Assembly (NCBI GenBank): GCA_045643885.1
Contig: JAZRFY010000023.1
Coordinates: forward strand, 1 to 40,787
DNA length: 40,787 nt
Source of the DNA: RGIG4608 sp045643885
GTDB lineage: Bacteria; Bacillota; Clostridia; Oscillospirales; CAG-272
Direction of reading: 5' to 3'
In this document: positions 8,929 through 18,192 of the stretch, piece by piece
How the letters are laid out: every line of letters begins with the position of its first letter
Numbering within the stretch: position 1 is the stretch's first letter
Position numbers and translations under genes: made by a program
Notes under the pieces: generated by a model
Database searches by the model: none
Told to the model about the DNA's origin: nothing
The model's input: only the letters and a program-made list of their open reading frames with translations

Positions 8929-9707
8929 GTGTAAAGCATCTTTTACTTAATCTTGTGTTTCCTCCAAAATGCTCAAACTGTCACGCCTTGCTCGACGTGA
9001 GCATTGATAAGAGAGTAACCGAAACGCTTTGTCCTGATTGCAGAATAAAATATGAAAACGAAAAGCAAAGAGAATGCGCTTTTTGTGGACTTTCTATGAA
9101 ATTTTGTCGGTGTATGCCAAGAAATATGGAGAGGGCACAGTGTTCTTGCTTGTTAAAGCTTATCTCCTATAGACCGCAGGATGAGGAGTTTCCGATAAGA
9201 CAGTTTCTTTATTCGGTTAAGCGTCGCGATGATAGAATATACTTTGATTTTATAGCCGAGCAAATGAGAGAAATTTTGATTACGGAGATGAAATCGCGCT
9301 CACTGATGCCGGATGATTGTGTTATCACCTATCTTCCAAGAGCTAAAAAGAATAAGGCTGAGCACGGATTTGATCAAGGCTTGAGTCTTGCAAAATCGCT
9401 TTCATTCGTTACAGGCATCAAATTTGTTGATTGCTTTAAGAGAAGGCTTTTTGTAAAGGAGCAAAAGAATCTCAATCAGTATGAAAGAAGGCTCAATATG
9501 AAGAGTGCCTATGAGATTTCAGACGTTGAGACACATATTTCGGATAAAACCGTGATACTTGTTGACGATATCGTAACAACGGGCTCATCCATGGCAGCCT
9601 GTGCAAGATTGGCATTTTCAAAGGGAGCTTATGACGTGATCGGAATTTGTATAGGACTTACCGAAAAAGAGAAAAATATTTATAAAAATAAACGCCGAAA
9701 CGATTGA
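8925..9707 (+). CDS. comF: ComF family phosphoribosyltransferase-like protein
   Basis: The 260-residue protein has an N-terminal zinc-finger region with cysteines at 16, 19, 36, 39, 51, 54, 61 and 63. A C-terminal type I phosphoribosyltransferase fold carries the PRPP loop VILVDDIVTTGSS at about 210-222. In Bacillus ComF is needed for DNA uptake during competence, but many Clostridia keep it without a full competence system, so its role here is uncertain. Coupling with recD2 by a four-base overlap suggests a DNA-processing role. A hairpin terminator overlaps its stop codon. Confidence 0.88.
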   Translation: MSVKHLLLNLVFPPKCSNCHALLDVSIDKRVTETLCPDCRIKYENEKQRECAFCGLSMKFCRCMPRNMERAQCSCLLKLISYRPQDEEFPIRQFLYSVKRRDDRIYFDFIAEQMREILITEMKSRSLMPDDCVITYLPRAKKNKAEHGFDQGLSLAKSLSFVTGIKFVDCFKRRLFVKEQKNLNQYERRLNMKSAYEISDVETHISDKTVILVDDIVTTGSSMAACARLAFSKGAYDVIGICIGLTEKEKNIYKNKRRND

Positions 9708-9724
9708 TTTGTTTCGGCGTTTGT
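9691..9724 (+). terminator. Terminator overlapping the comF stop
   Basis: AACGCCGAAAC pairs with GTTTCGGCGTT (9711-9721) around a 9-base loop that contains the comF stop codon. The tail is short (TTGT). Confidence 0.7.
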
Positions 9725-9771
9725 GCTACAATATAGTATAATGACTAACTTTGCGAAAGAGAGGAACGGAT

Positions 9772-10806
9772 ATGCTGGATAAAAGCTTGATAACAACAGA
9801 TATTGGCATCGATCTTGGAACGTCATCCGTTCTTGTTTACGTAAAGGGCAGGGGGATCGTACTAAGAGAGCCGAGCGTTGTTGCGATCGATAACAACACA
9901 AACAAGATAGTGCGAATCGGCAAAGAGGCTCAACAAATGCTTGGTAGAGCCCCTGAGAATATTTCAATAATAAGACCGCTTAAGGATGGCGTTATCAGCC
10001 AGTATAGCGTAACTCTTAAAATGCTTGAGTATTTTATCGAGAGAGCTTGTGGCAAAACACTTATCCGTCCAAGAGTAATGATATGTGTGCCATCGGGCAT
10101 CAACGAGGCCGAGGAGATGACCGTTATCAATGCCACAAATCAGGCAGGAGCGCGTCAGACTCTTCTTATTGAAGAGCCTGTTGCTGCAGCTATCGGTGCG
10201 GGAATAGATATTGAAGCTCCAAGTGGACATATGATAGTTGATATCGGTGGTGGAACTACTGATATTGCAGTGATTTCTTACGGTGGAGTGGTTGCGTCCG
10301 AGTCGGTGAGAATTGCCGGTAACGAGCTTGACGAGGCAATAATTGCCTATGTCAAAAAGCGTCACAAGGTGCTTATCGGTGAAAGAACTGCAGAGGAAAT
10401 AAAGATCAGAGTTGGCAGAGTGTTTGACGGCCCCTTTAAAAAGCAGGCTGAAATGGCCGTAAAGGGCAGATGCATGGTTAAGGGACTCCCTAAAATCGTT
10501 AGCTTTAACGGCAAGGAAACTCTTGCTGCCATCAAAGAGCCACTTACGGCAATAATCGACACCATTTGTATGGTTATCGAGAGAACACCTCCCGAGCTTC
10601 TTGGTGATATCTATAAGAACGGCATTGTTCTTACGGGCGGTGGTTCAAAGCTCACAGGACTTGATAAGCTTATCGAAAAGACCACAGGCATTCGCACAGT
10701 GGTTGCAAACGATCCTGTTTCATGTGTGGCACTTGGTACAGGAAAATCAATTGAAGGCCTTGAAAACGGCGCACTTGCCTTCTTGGGCAGCTTTGGAAAC
10801 AGTTAA
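9772..10806 (+). CDS. mreB: MreB/Mbl-family bacterial actin
   Basis: This rod-shape actin homologue polymerises under the membrane and organises peptidoglycan synthesis. The 344-residue product has phosphate-1 DIGIDLGTSS at about 9-18, phosphate-2 DIGGGTTD at about 157-164, and the adenosine motif VLTGGGSKL. The ATG at 9772 is preferred to the in-frame TTG at 9751, because GAGAGG ends seven bases before it. No mreC or mreD follows, so it could be the Mbl or MreBH paralogue rather than the mreBCD copy. It stands alone between two terminators. Confidence 0.9.
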   Translation: MLDKSLITTDIGIDLGTSSVLVYVKGRGIVLREPSVVAIDNNTNKIVRIGKEAQQMLGRAPENISIIRPLKDGVISQYSVTLKMLEYFIERACGKTLIRPRVMICVPSGINEAEEMTVINATNQAGARQTLLIEEPVAAAIGAGIDIEAPSGHMIVDIGGGTTDIAVISYGGVVASESVRIAGNELDEAIIAYVKKRHKVLIGERTAEEIKIRVGRVFDGPFKKQAEMAVKGRCMVKGLPKIVSFNGKETLAAIKEPLTAIIDTICMVIERTPPELLGDIYKNGIVLTGGGSKLTGLDKLIEKTTGIRTVVANDPVSCVALGTGKSIEGLENGALAFLGSFGNS

Positions 10807-10807
10807 T

Positions 10808-10838
10808 AAAAATCACGAGGATATCTTCGTGATTTTTT
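10808..10838 (+). terminator. Terminator after mreB
   Basis: AATCACGA pairs with TCGTGATT and the stem runs into a six-T tract. It begins right after the mreB stop codon and ends a few bases before the pepD ribosome site. Confidence 0.85.
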
Positions 10839-10851
10839 GAAAAGGAGATAT

Positions 10852-12303
10852 ATGATTATGGCAGAACAAATTATAACAAAGGGATTTAAGCCTGAAAAGG
10901 CTCTTGCATATTTTGAAGAGCTTTGCAAAATACCTCACGGCTCCGGAAACGAAGAGCAGGTTGCAAAATACATTGAAAATTTTGCAAAGGAGAGGGGACT
11001 TTTCTGCATAAGAGATGATAAAAATAACGTATTTATAAGAAAAGAAGCAACTGAAAATTATAAGGGAGAGGGAGCATATCTTCTTCAGGGACATACCGAC
11101 ATGGTATGTGCAAAGCTTACCTCCTCAAATCACGATTTTGAAAAGGATGCGCTCGACCTTTACGTTGAGGACGGTTGGCTCAGAGCCAGAGGTACAACCC
11201 TTGGCGGTGATGACGGAATTGCCGTTGCATTTATGCTCGCACTCCTTGACGGAGAGCTTTTGGAGCATCCCACACTCGAGTGTCTTTTCACAGTTGAAGA
11301 GGAAACAGGTCTTGGCGGTGCAGAATCCTTTGACTATTCCGTTGTAACAGCTAAAAAGATGGTCAACCTCGACTCCGAGAGTGAGGGTGAGGTATGTGCA
11401 GGATGTGCAGGCGGCGTCAGAAGCAAGCTTGATTACGTGCCCTCTATTGAAGAATCAAACGGTGATTTGATCACTCTTTCAATTGATGGACTTTTCGGTG
11501 GTCATTCAGGCGTTGAAATCAACTGTGGCAGAGCAAATGCCATCATTATGGTAGCTAATATCCTTGCTGAGATTTCAAAGGAGCAGGAGCTTGCACTCGT
11601 TTCTATTGTCGGGGGTGAGAAGGATAATGCCATCCCCCGTATGTGTGAGGTGAAATTTGTGGTTGAGGATTCCTCACGTGCAATTTCTAAGGTGGAAGAG
11701 CTTGACTCAAAGATTAGAGAGGGACTTGTTGACGAGGATAAGGGGCTTAAAATATCCATTTCCGCCACAAACGACCTTGAAAACGTATCCACTCTTTGCA
11801 ATAGCGATAAGCTTATCTCAATGCTCAACACGATAAAAACAGGTGTTCTTGCTATGAGTGCTCACCTTAAGGGACTTGTTGAATTTTCAAGAAACCTCGG
11901 TGTTATCGACGTTACCGAAAAGGGAGCATACATTACCTACTCCTCACGTTCTTCAAAGGAAGAGCAGATTGATCTTTCAATCGACGAGGTAAATAAAGAG
12001 GCTTCTGTGATAGGTGCTAACGTGCGCCATACAGGAAGATATCCGGGTTGGGATTTCCTTCCCGAAAGTGATCTTCGCGACGCTTACGTTCGCAAATTCA
12101 AGGAGATTATGGATAAGGACGTTAAGACCGTGGTTATCCATGCAGGACTTGAGTGTGGCATTATCAAATCCCGTATTCCCGATATGGATATTATTTCAAT
12201 CGGTCCTAATATGAGAAATATCCACACGCCTGACGAGGCTCTTGATCTTGACTCCTGTGCAAGACTTTTTGAGGTTTTAAAGGCAGTATTGCAAGAAAAA
12301 TAA
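10852..12303 (+). CDS. pepD: Cytosolic dipeptidase of the M20C family (PepD, aminoacyl-histidine dipeptidase)
   Basis: This zinc metallopeptidase hydrolyses dipeptides such as Xaa-His. The protein is about 483 residues, the family length. Metal and catalytic motifs are visible: LQGHTDMV (metal His and catalytic Asp), TTLGGDDGIA (bridging Asp), FTVEEETGLGGA (catalytic Glu pair) and NLDSE. The lid region GLFGGHSGVEIN follows. ATGs at 10852 and 10858 are both close to AAAGGAG (10841-10847), so the exact start is uncertain by two codons. It is a single gene followed by a tight terminator. Confidence 0.92.
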   Translation: MIMAEQIITKGFKPEKALAYFEELCKIPHGSGNEEQVAKYIENFAKERGLFCIRDDKNNVFIRKEATENYKGEGAYLLQGHTDMVCAKLTSSNHDFEKDALDLYVEDGWLRARGTTLGGDDGIAVAFMLALLDGELLEHPTLECLFTVEEETGLGGAESFDYSVVTAKKMVNLDSESEGEVCAGCAGGVRSKLDYVPSIEESNGDLITLSIDGLFGGHSGVEINCGRANAIIMVANILAEISKEQELALVSIVGGEKDNAIPRMCEVKFVVEDSSRAISKVEELDSKIREGLVDEDKGLKISISATNDLENVSTLCNSDKLISMLNTIKTGVLAMSAHLKGLVEFSRNLGVIDVTEKGAYITYSSRSSKEEQIDLSIDEVNKEASVIGANVRHTGRYPGWDFLPESDLRDAYVRKFKEIMDKDVKTVVIHAGLECGIIKSRIPDMDIISIGPNMRNIHTPDEALDLDSCARLFEVLKAVLQEK

Positions 12304-12311
12304 TTTTATAA

Positions 12312-12334
12312 GGGGAGGCATTGCCTCCCTTTTT
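12312..12334 (+). terminator. Terminator after pepD
   Basis: The stem GGGAGGC / GCCTCCC with a three-base loop is followed by five T residues. Confidence 0.9.
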
Positions 12335-12398
12335 GCATAAGCATTCAAACGGACGAAAAAAGTCGATAAAAACTTTTGATTAAAGTTAAAAAAGGGAC

Positions 12399-12427
12399 TA
12401 CACAAAATGAATAATATATGATATAAT
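12399..12427 (+). promoter_or_regulatory. Candidate promoter of rlmB
   Basis: TACACA (12399-12404) lies 17 bases before a perfect TATAAT (12422-12427). A second TATAAT occurs ten bases later at 12432-12437, so the exact start is uncertain. Confidence 0.5.
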
Positions 12428-12472
12428 GTAATATAATGAAAAGTTTACTCTTTTTTGGAAAGGGAACATAAA

Positions 12473-13354
12473 ATGAGAGAAAATAATTACAAAAATAATA
12501 ATAAAGGCAAAAATTTCGGCAAAAAAGAGGATAAGCGTCCCCACCGTGACGAAAAGCAGAGCTTTGGTAACAAGAAGCAGTATTACAAAGAGCCCGTTGC
12601 AGTTGAAGAGGGCGAGCTTGGTGGTCTCGTTATAGGCAGAAATGCCGTTCGCGAGCTTTTGAAATCCGGAAGAGCCGTTGACAAGCTCCTTGTTGGCAAG
12701 GGTGACAGAGAGGGCTCTATCGTGGTTCTTGTTGCTCAAGCTATCGAGAGAGGAATTCCCGTTGTTGAGGTGGATAGAGCAAAGCTTGATTCCATGGCGG
12801 GCATGAGTCAGCACCAGGGAGTTATCGCGATGGCAGCTGAAAAGGAATATTGCGAGGTTGAGGATATTATTGAAATCGCGCGTTCAAGAGGAGAAGCTCC
12901 CCTTATCGTTATTTCCGACGGTATCACAGACCCCTATAATCTCGGTTCACTTATTCGTTGTGCCGAGGGTGTTGGTGCGCACGGTCTTATCATTCCTAAG
13001 CGTAGAGCATCAGGACTTACTCCCCTTGTAAGCAAATCAAGTGCAGGAGCTATCGAGCACCTTGCAGTTGCAAAGGTTGCAAATATCGCACAAACTATCG
13101 AAGAGCTCAAGGCTCAAAATATTTGGGTATACAGTGCCGAGGCAGGTGGACAGGCATATTATGACACCGATTTTACAGGTGGATGTGCTATCGTATTCGG
13201 CAGTGAGGGTGAAGGCGTTTCTCAGCTCGTAAAGCAGAGAAGTGACTTTATCGTTTCCATTCCCATGTACGGTCACGTTAACTCATTTAACGTTTCAACA
13301 GCTGCAGCCGTTATTTTGGCTGAGGCATCAAAGCAGCATAGACAGAAAAAATAA
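12473..13354 (+). CDS. rlmB: 23S rRNA (guanosine-2'-O-)-methyltransferase, RlmB/TrmH family
   Basis: This SPOUT-class enzyme methylates a ribose in 23S rRNA, G2251 in the E. coli RlmB family. The 293-residue product has a lysine- and asparagine-rich basic tail (about 1-45), then a substrate-binding domain (GLVIGRNAVRELLKSG). The SPOUT domain shows DGITDPYNLGSLIRCAE, FGSEGEGVS and the C-terminal knot VNSFNVSTAAAVIL. The ATG at 12473 is chosen over a TTG 18 bases upstream because it has a GGAAAGGGA site at proper spacing. It may be co-transcribed with the next gene 37 bases downstream. Confidence 0.9.
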   Translation: MRENNYKNNNKGKNFGKKEDKRPHRDEKQSFGNKKQYYKEPVAVEEGELGGLVIGRNAVRELLKSGRAVDKLLVGKGDREGSIVVLVAQAIERGIPVVEVDRAKLDSMAGMSQHQGVIAMAAEKEYCEVEDIIEIARSRGEAPLIVISDGITDPYNLGSLIRCAEGVGAHGLIIPKRRASGLTPLVSKSSAGAIEHLAVAKVANIAQTIEELKAQNIWVYSAEAGGQAYYDTDFTGGCAIVFGSEGEGVSQLVKQRSDFIVSIPMYGHVNSFNVSTAAAVILAEASKQHRQKK

Positions 13355-13391
13355 TTTATTATGAAAAAAATACGCAAAGGAGGTAATTTGA

Positions 13392-16319
13392 GTGAATAGT
13401 TCCGAAAACAAAGAAAACAAAGATATACTTGATATGCTCAAAGAACAGACGGAATCAGCGTCTACAGACGGGCATATAAACACTCAGGTTATCGATGAGG
13501 CGTCACTTACAGATGATGATATCAAGCAAATTCTTGAAAGAGAATTTTTCTTAAATGATAAAAGCAATGTGTCTATCAGTGATGAATACGTGGTCGACAC
13601 AGAGGGATTTATGTCTACGTCAGAGATAGAAGTCTTAGAGGAATCCTCAAAAATCGAAGAGGAAACCGAGGATGAAATCGAAGAAATCGTAGAAGAGCCT
13701 GTAGAAGAAACTATTGAAGAAATCGTAGAAGAGCCAATCGTTGACGAGATAGATGAGGTTGTTTGCGAGGTTCTTGAAGAAACGGATTTGATTGTTGAAG
13801 AAACCGTCGAAGAGATCATTGAAGAACCTATTGAAGAGGTTGTCGAGGAAACTGTCGAAGAGATCGTTGAAGAACCTATTGAAGAGAACGAGCCTTCATA
13901 TGAGCCTACAGTTTTGTTTGAGGCTTGCGAGGTGGAAGAGAGTGATGAGATTTCAGAAGAGATTGATTCTTTTGAGAAAGATTCTGTAGAAGAAAATACA
14001 GTCGCCCCCGAGCTTAATGCCGAAGAATCTCAAGAGGAAATTTTCAAGCAGGATATCGTTGTTGAGCAAATTGCGATTGAAGATCAAATCACCATCAACG
14101 AAATCATTCCCGAGAATACAAAAGAAGAAAACGACGAGTTCTCAGGACCTATGTCCGAGGAATCCATAAACTACGACGAGGTGCTTGAAGGACAGCAGGG
14201 CACAGTATTCAACAGCTTTGTTGAAGACTTTACAGGCGATCTTGACGACGTCGTGTTTGAAGCAGAAATAACAGAAAGCCGCGCTCCCGAAAAGCAATAT
14301 ACGATCTTTGAGGATTGGGAGCAGCTTATGAAGGACAAGCAGTACGAAACTGCTGAGGAGGGCATAATCCCTCCCACACAGGAGGAGCTTGCCTACAGTG
14401 CCGAAATTGCCGCAAGAGCTGCAAACGGACAAACTGACTATTTCACTCCCATCACACCCGATAGTGAGCTTGACGCCGTTGATATCGCGCTTATGGTGGC
14501 TCTTGGCGGTGAAAATGAGATAGACCAAACGGTCGGATTTGAAAAGATCCGTCAAGCGGTACACATGCCTGCCGAAGAGGCTGTATCAATCAATACCGAC
14601 AATGCCGTATACGGCTATTGCGGTGAGGAATTCAGCTCCATTCTTCAAACGGGCAAAATCAAGAAAAAATATAAGAGTGACAAAACCAAGCTTATTTTCC
14701 AAGCTTTTGCCACTGCCATTATCACCTTCATTCTTATGCTTTATGAGATTGCAGGATGGACAGCAGACGGCATTTTGCTCTATGGAAATGCAAATCTTCA
14801 GGTTCTGGTTGGTCTTTTGTTCCTTGTGATAGCAGTTGCTATTTCTGCCTCAAAGCTCAAGACCTTCTTTAAGAATATGCTTGATTTTTCATCCATATCC
14901 TATATCGGAGCAATGATACTTTCCTTGCTCAGCATCCTTCACGATATACTTATAATGACCACAGGATATGCAAATCCCGGTGAAACCGTCCATTCATTTG
15001 CAACGCTCCTGCTTCTTGTGAGCCTTGTATACGATATATTTGACGTTTATCATCAGTCCGGAGTGTTTGATATCGTGTCAAACAGCAATAAAAAGCTTGT
15101 TCTTGAGCCTTATGGAAAGCTCAGGGTTGGTGAGGACGAAAGAAGTGCCGACATCATCGACAAGGATAGCTATTGTATCTCTCGCGTAAGTGGGGTTAAC
15201 GGATTCTTTGCAAGAATGTCCAAGCCCACGTCCAACGTTACAGGCAAGCTTGTTTCACTTGTGCTTAGCTTTTCAGTTTCTCTTTGTGTAATGCTTATAC
15301 TTTTGCTTACGGGCGAGGAGATTGGAACAATCGTTTTAAGCCTTGTGGTTACACTTTCATTCTCCTTGATATGTGCAGCAATATTTGAGAGTGAATTTGC
15401 ATTCTTTACAGTTTACAGAATACTTAAAAAGTACAAAACAGGTATCCTTGGTAAAGCAAGTGTCGAGGAATACGGAAAAAGCAATATCGTTTATTTTGAC
15501 GATTTCAACGTTTTCAACAAGAAGAGCGTAAGAACCAAGGGACTTAAGCTCTATGACAATAACGAGATATATAGAATACTTTATCACACTCAGGCAGTGT
15601 TCTCCAAGGTTGGCGGACCTCTTAAGGGAGTGTTTGAATTTGCCACCACCGAGATGCTTCACTCAAAGAGTGTTGAGATAAAGGAGATAAGTAAGGAGGG
15701 AATCTCTGCCATCGTCGATAATCGCACCACTGTGCTTATCGGAAGTGGAAGCTTTATGAAGAGCAGGGGAATCCATCCAAGCTATACTGCAGCCGATTTA
15801 AGACTTGAGGAGGCAGGTGAAGATAGCATCATGTTCATTGCCTTGAACGGCACACTTGGTGCAAAGCTTTACGTAACCTACCAATTCTCAAGTGAATTTG
15901 AAAGACTTGCCAAAAAGCTTACTGCTTGTGGAATAGGCATTGGCATCCGTTCTGCCGATCCGAGCATAAACGATAAGTGGGCAAGCACATACGGTGCAGC
16001 AAAGAGATGTAATATAAGTGTGGTTCGTCCCAATCTCAAGGAGCTTAAGCCTCAAGAAAAATCACTTGACAGTGGCATTGTTTCCATCAAGAACGTAAGA
16101 GCTATTTCAGAGGCTGTTATGATGTGCACGCGTCTTTATTCCTTTGAAGCTTTCATTTCAAAGATAAGAATAGTTGCCATCTTGCTTATGGGAATACTCA
16201 ATTTCACGCTTGTAATGGTTTCAGGCATCAACACGGTGAGCATGTTGCTACTCACTCTTGCATCAGCACTTGGTGCGTCAGTAATGGTGCTTTTGTCTCA
16301 TTTCTATATCAAACGCTAA
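13392..16319 (+). CDS. Large membrane protein resembling a catalytically dead P1B-type ATPase with an acidic repeat N-terminus
   Basis: No exact family is recognised. The 975-residue protein starts with GTG eight bases after a perfect AAAGGAGG. Residues 1-420 are extremely acidic, with Glu/Val/Ile/Pro repeats at about 95-166. Eight hydrophobic helices follow: about 433-455, 470-487, 502-523, 534-552, 618-640, 646-666, 925-944 and 948-969. Six helices, then a large cytosolic part, then two helices is the layout of heavy-metal P1B ATPases. Where DKTGT should occur the sequence reads YFDDFNVFNKKSV (701-713). The TGD hinge position reads IRSADPSIND, and no CPC motif is seen in the sixth helix. 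I infer a pseudo-enzyme: a regulatory or scaffold protein rather than a pump. The ATPase relation rests on layout and weak motif similarity. Confidence 0.6.
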   Translation: MNSSENKENKDILDMLKEQTESASTDGHINTQVIDEASLTDDDIKQILEREFFLNDKSNVSISDEYVVDTEGFMSTSEIEVLEESSKIEEETEDEIEEIVEEPVEETIEEIVEEPIVDEIDEVVCEVLEETDLIVEETVEEIIEEPIEEVVEETVEEIVEEPIEENEPSYEPTVLFEACEVEESDEISEEIDSFEKDSVEENTVAPELNAEESQEEIFKQDIVVEQIAIEDQITINEIIPENTKEENDEFSGPMSEESINYDEVLEGQQGTVFNSFVEDFTGDLDDVVFEAEITESRAPEKQYTIFEDWEQLMKDKQYETAEEGIIPPTQEELAYSAEIAARAANGQTDYFTPITPDSELDAVDIALMVALGGENEIDQTVGFEKIRQAVHMPAEEAVSINTDNAVYGYCGEEFSSILQTGKIKKKYKSDKTKLIFQAFATAIITFILMLYEIAGWTADGILLYGNANLQVLVGLLFLVIAVAISASKLKTFFKNMLDFSSISYIGAMILSLLSILHDILIMTTGYANPGETVHSFATLLLLVSLVYDIFDVYHQSGVFDIVSNSNKKLVLEPYGKLRVGEDERSADIIDKDSYCISRVSGVNGFFARMSKPTSNVTGKLVSLVLSFSVSLCVMLILLLTGEEIGTIVLSLVVTLSFSLICAAIFESEFAFFTVYRILKKYKTGILGKASVEEYGKSNIVYFDDFNVFNKKSVRTKGLKLYDNNEIYRILYHTQAVFSKVGGPLKGVFEFATTEMLHSKSVEIKEISKEGISAIVDNRTTVLIGSGSFMKSRGIHPSYTAADLRLEEAGEDSIMFIALNGTLGAKLYVTYQFSSEFERLAKKLTACGIGIGIRSADPSINDKWASTYGAAKRCNISVVRPNLKELKPQEKSLDSGIVSIKNVRAISEAVMMCTRLYSFEAFISKIRIVAILLMGILNFTLVMVSGINTVSMLLLTLASALGASVMVLLSHFYIKR
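13674..13889 (+). repeat. In-frame acidic repeat region
   Basis: Variants of the unit EEIVEEP(V/I)EE recur about five times (residues about 95-166 of the 975-aa protein), for example around 13678, 13717, 13807 and 13858. The DNA units, such as GAAGAAATCGTAGAAGAGCC, are close to identical, so the array probably expands and shrinks by slippage. Confidence 0.8.
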
Positions 16320-16329
16320 TGGAGAAAAA

Positions 16330-18192
16330 ATGATTACTAAAAACAGTACGATTCTTAAGTCCGTTGAAAAGCCCGGCAGATACAGTGCGGGGGAATTCGG
16401 TCAGACTATTAAGGATAAAAAAGATATAAAGGCAAGATGGGCATTTTGTTTTCCTGATACATATGAGATAGGAATGTCCAATCTTGGTGTGAGAATACTT
16501 TACGGTGCGCTCAACAGTGAGCCTGACGTATGGTGTGAAAGAGCATACGCTCCGTGGACGGATATGCAGGAAAAGATGCGTGAGCATAATATTCCTCTTT
16601 CTGCACACGAAAGTGGAGATCCTCTTTCTGAATTTGATATCGTGGGCATCACTCTCCAGTATGAGATGTGCTATACCACAACTCTTAAGATGCTCGAGCT
16701 TGCAAACATTCCTCTTTATGCTAAGGATAGAGGAGAGGAGTTTCCCATCGTTATAGGTGGTGGACCCTGTGCTTACAATGCAGAGCCCGTGGCTGATTTC
16801 TTTGACTGCTTCTCTATAGGAGAGGGCGAAGAAAATCTTGTTGAATTTACAAGACTCTATATCGAGATGAAGGAAAACGGAACGTACAACAAGCACGATT
16901 TTCTTCATAGAGCAGCTGTCGAGATCGGTGGCATCTACGTTCCTTCACTTTATGACGTTACTTATAACGAAGACGGCACGATAAAGGCATATACTCCCAT
17001 ATATGACGACGTACCCAAGCGTGTTCTCAAGAGAATTATGACGGATATGGATAAGGCATATTTCCCCGATAAGGTGGTTATGCCCTATATCGAGACTGTT
17101 CACGATAGAATAATGCTTGAGGTTTATCGTGGATGTATTCGTGGTTGCCGTTTCTGTCAGGCGGGTATGGTTTACCGTCCTGTCAGAGAAAAGACTCCTG
17201 CCGTTCTTAACGAGCAGGCAAAATGCCTCTTTGAAGCGACGGGATATGATGAGATTTCTCTCTCATCTCTTTCCATCAGTGACTATTCAAGGCTCCCCGA
17301 GCTTACCGATAATTTGCTTGAGTGGACAAATGATAATATGGTCAGCCTTTCATTGCCATCACTCCGTGTGGATACCTTTACAAAGGAGCTTATGGATAAG
17401 ATATCAACTGTTCGTACAGGCTCTCTTACCTTTGCTCCCGAGGCGGGAAGTCAAAGACTGCGTGACGTTATCAACAAAAACGTTTGCGAAAACGACCTTC
17501 TTCGCGCAGTAAACGTTGGCTTTGACGCGGGCAAGACCTCTTGCAAGCTCTACTTTATGATGGGCTTGCCAACCGAAACCTATGAGGATCTTGACGGCAT
17601 TGCCGATCTTGCCAAGGCAGTAATTGAATCATATTATGCAAATCCCAACAGACAAAAGGGCAAGGCTCCTTCTGTAACAGTAAGTGTTTCTTGTTTTATT
17701 CCCAAGCCGTTCACACCATTCCAGTGGGAGGCACAGGACTCAATGGAAACCTTTGTTGAAAAGCAAAAATATCTTGAAAGCAAGATTACTGACAGAAAGA
17801 TAAGATACGTGCATCACGATGCCCGTGTTTCACACGTTGAGGCTATTCTGGCTCGCGGTGACAGAAGACTTGCACCTGCATTGGCTCTTGCTTGTGAGAG
17901 AGGATTCTGCTTTGATGCGTGGGATGAATTCTTCCACTACGACGAGTGGATGAAGGTCTTTGAGGATTGTGGCATCGACTACAACTTCTACTCTAACAGA
18001 GTATGGGGTGAGGACGAGGTTCTTCCTTGGGACGTTATCGACTGTGGAGTTACAAAGGAATTCTTAAAGCGCGAGAGGAAGAACGCGTATTCTGAAAAAA
18101 CAACACCCTCATGCCGTGAAAAATGCTCCGGCTGTGGTGTAAATAAGCTTGGAGGTGAGCGTACGTGGTGTCCAAAAAAGGAACAAGACTAA
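16330..18192 (+). CDS. TIGR03960 family B12-binding radical SAM protein
   Basis: The 620-residue protein has an N-terminal B12-binding-like domain (about 30-200) and a radical SAM domain. Its [4Fe-4S] motif is CIRGCRFC, with cysteines at about 269, 273 and 276. The C-terminus is Cys-rich (CREKCSGCGVN). The family is widespread in Clostridia, always with the TIGR03936 partner, and its substrate is not established. Here the partner gene overlaps its 3' end by 28 bases. A GGAGAAAA ribosome site precedes the start, 10 bases after the previous stop codon. Confidence 0.92.
   Translation: MITKNSTILKSVEKPGRYSAGEFGQTIKDKKDIKARWAFCFPDTYEIGMSNLGVRILYGALNSEPDVWCERAYAPWTDMQEKMREHNIPLSAHESGDPLSEFDIVGITLQYEMCYTTTLKMLELANIPLYAKDRGEEFPIVIGGGPCAYNAEPVADFFDCFSIGEGEENLVEFTRLYIEMKENGTYNKHDFLHRAAVEIGGIYVPSLYDVTYNEDGTIKAYTPIYDDVPKRVLKRIMTDMDKAYFPDKVVMPYIETVHDRIMLEVYRGCIRGCRFCQAGMVYRPVREKTPAVLNEQAKCLFEATGYDEISLSSLSISDYSRLPELTDNLLEWTNDNMVSLSLPSLRVDTFTKELMDKISTVRTGSLTFAPEAGSQRLRDVINKNVCENDLLRAVNVGFDAGKTSCKLYFMMGLPTETYEDLDGIADLAKAVIESYYANPNRQKGKAPSVTVSVSCFIPKPFTPFQWEAQDSMETFVEKQKYLESKITDRKIRYVHHDARVSHVEAILARGDRRLAPALALACERGFCFDAWDEFFHYDEWMKVFEDCGIDYNFYSNRVWGEDEVLPWDVIDCGVTKEFLKRERKNAYSEKTTPSCREKCSGCGVNKLGGERTWCPKKEQD

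Noticed and set aside
9714..9742. Promoter for mreB from TATAAT at 9737
   Set aside because: A good -10 box is present but the -35 position falls in the comF terminator stem and has no match, so it was not listed.
13484..13819. Serine/threonine/isoleucine-rich minus-strand frame
   Set aside because: It is the antisense of the acidic Glu repeats; no start site or protein-like composition.
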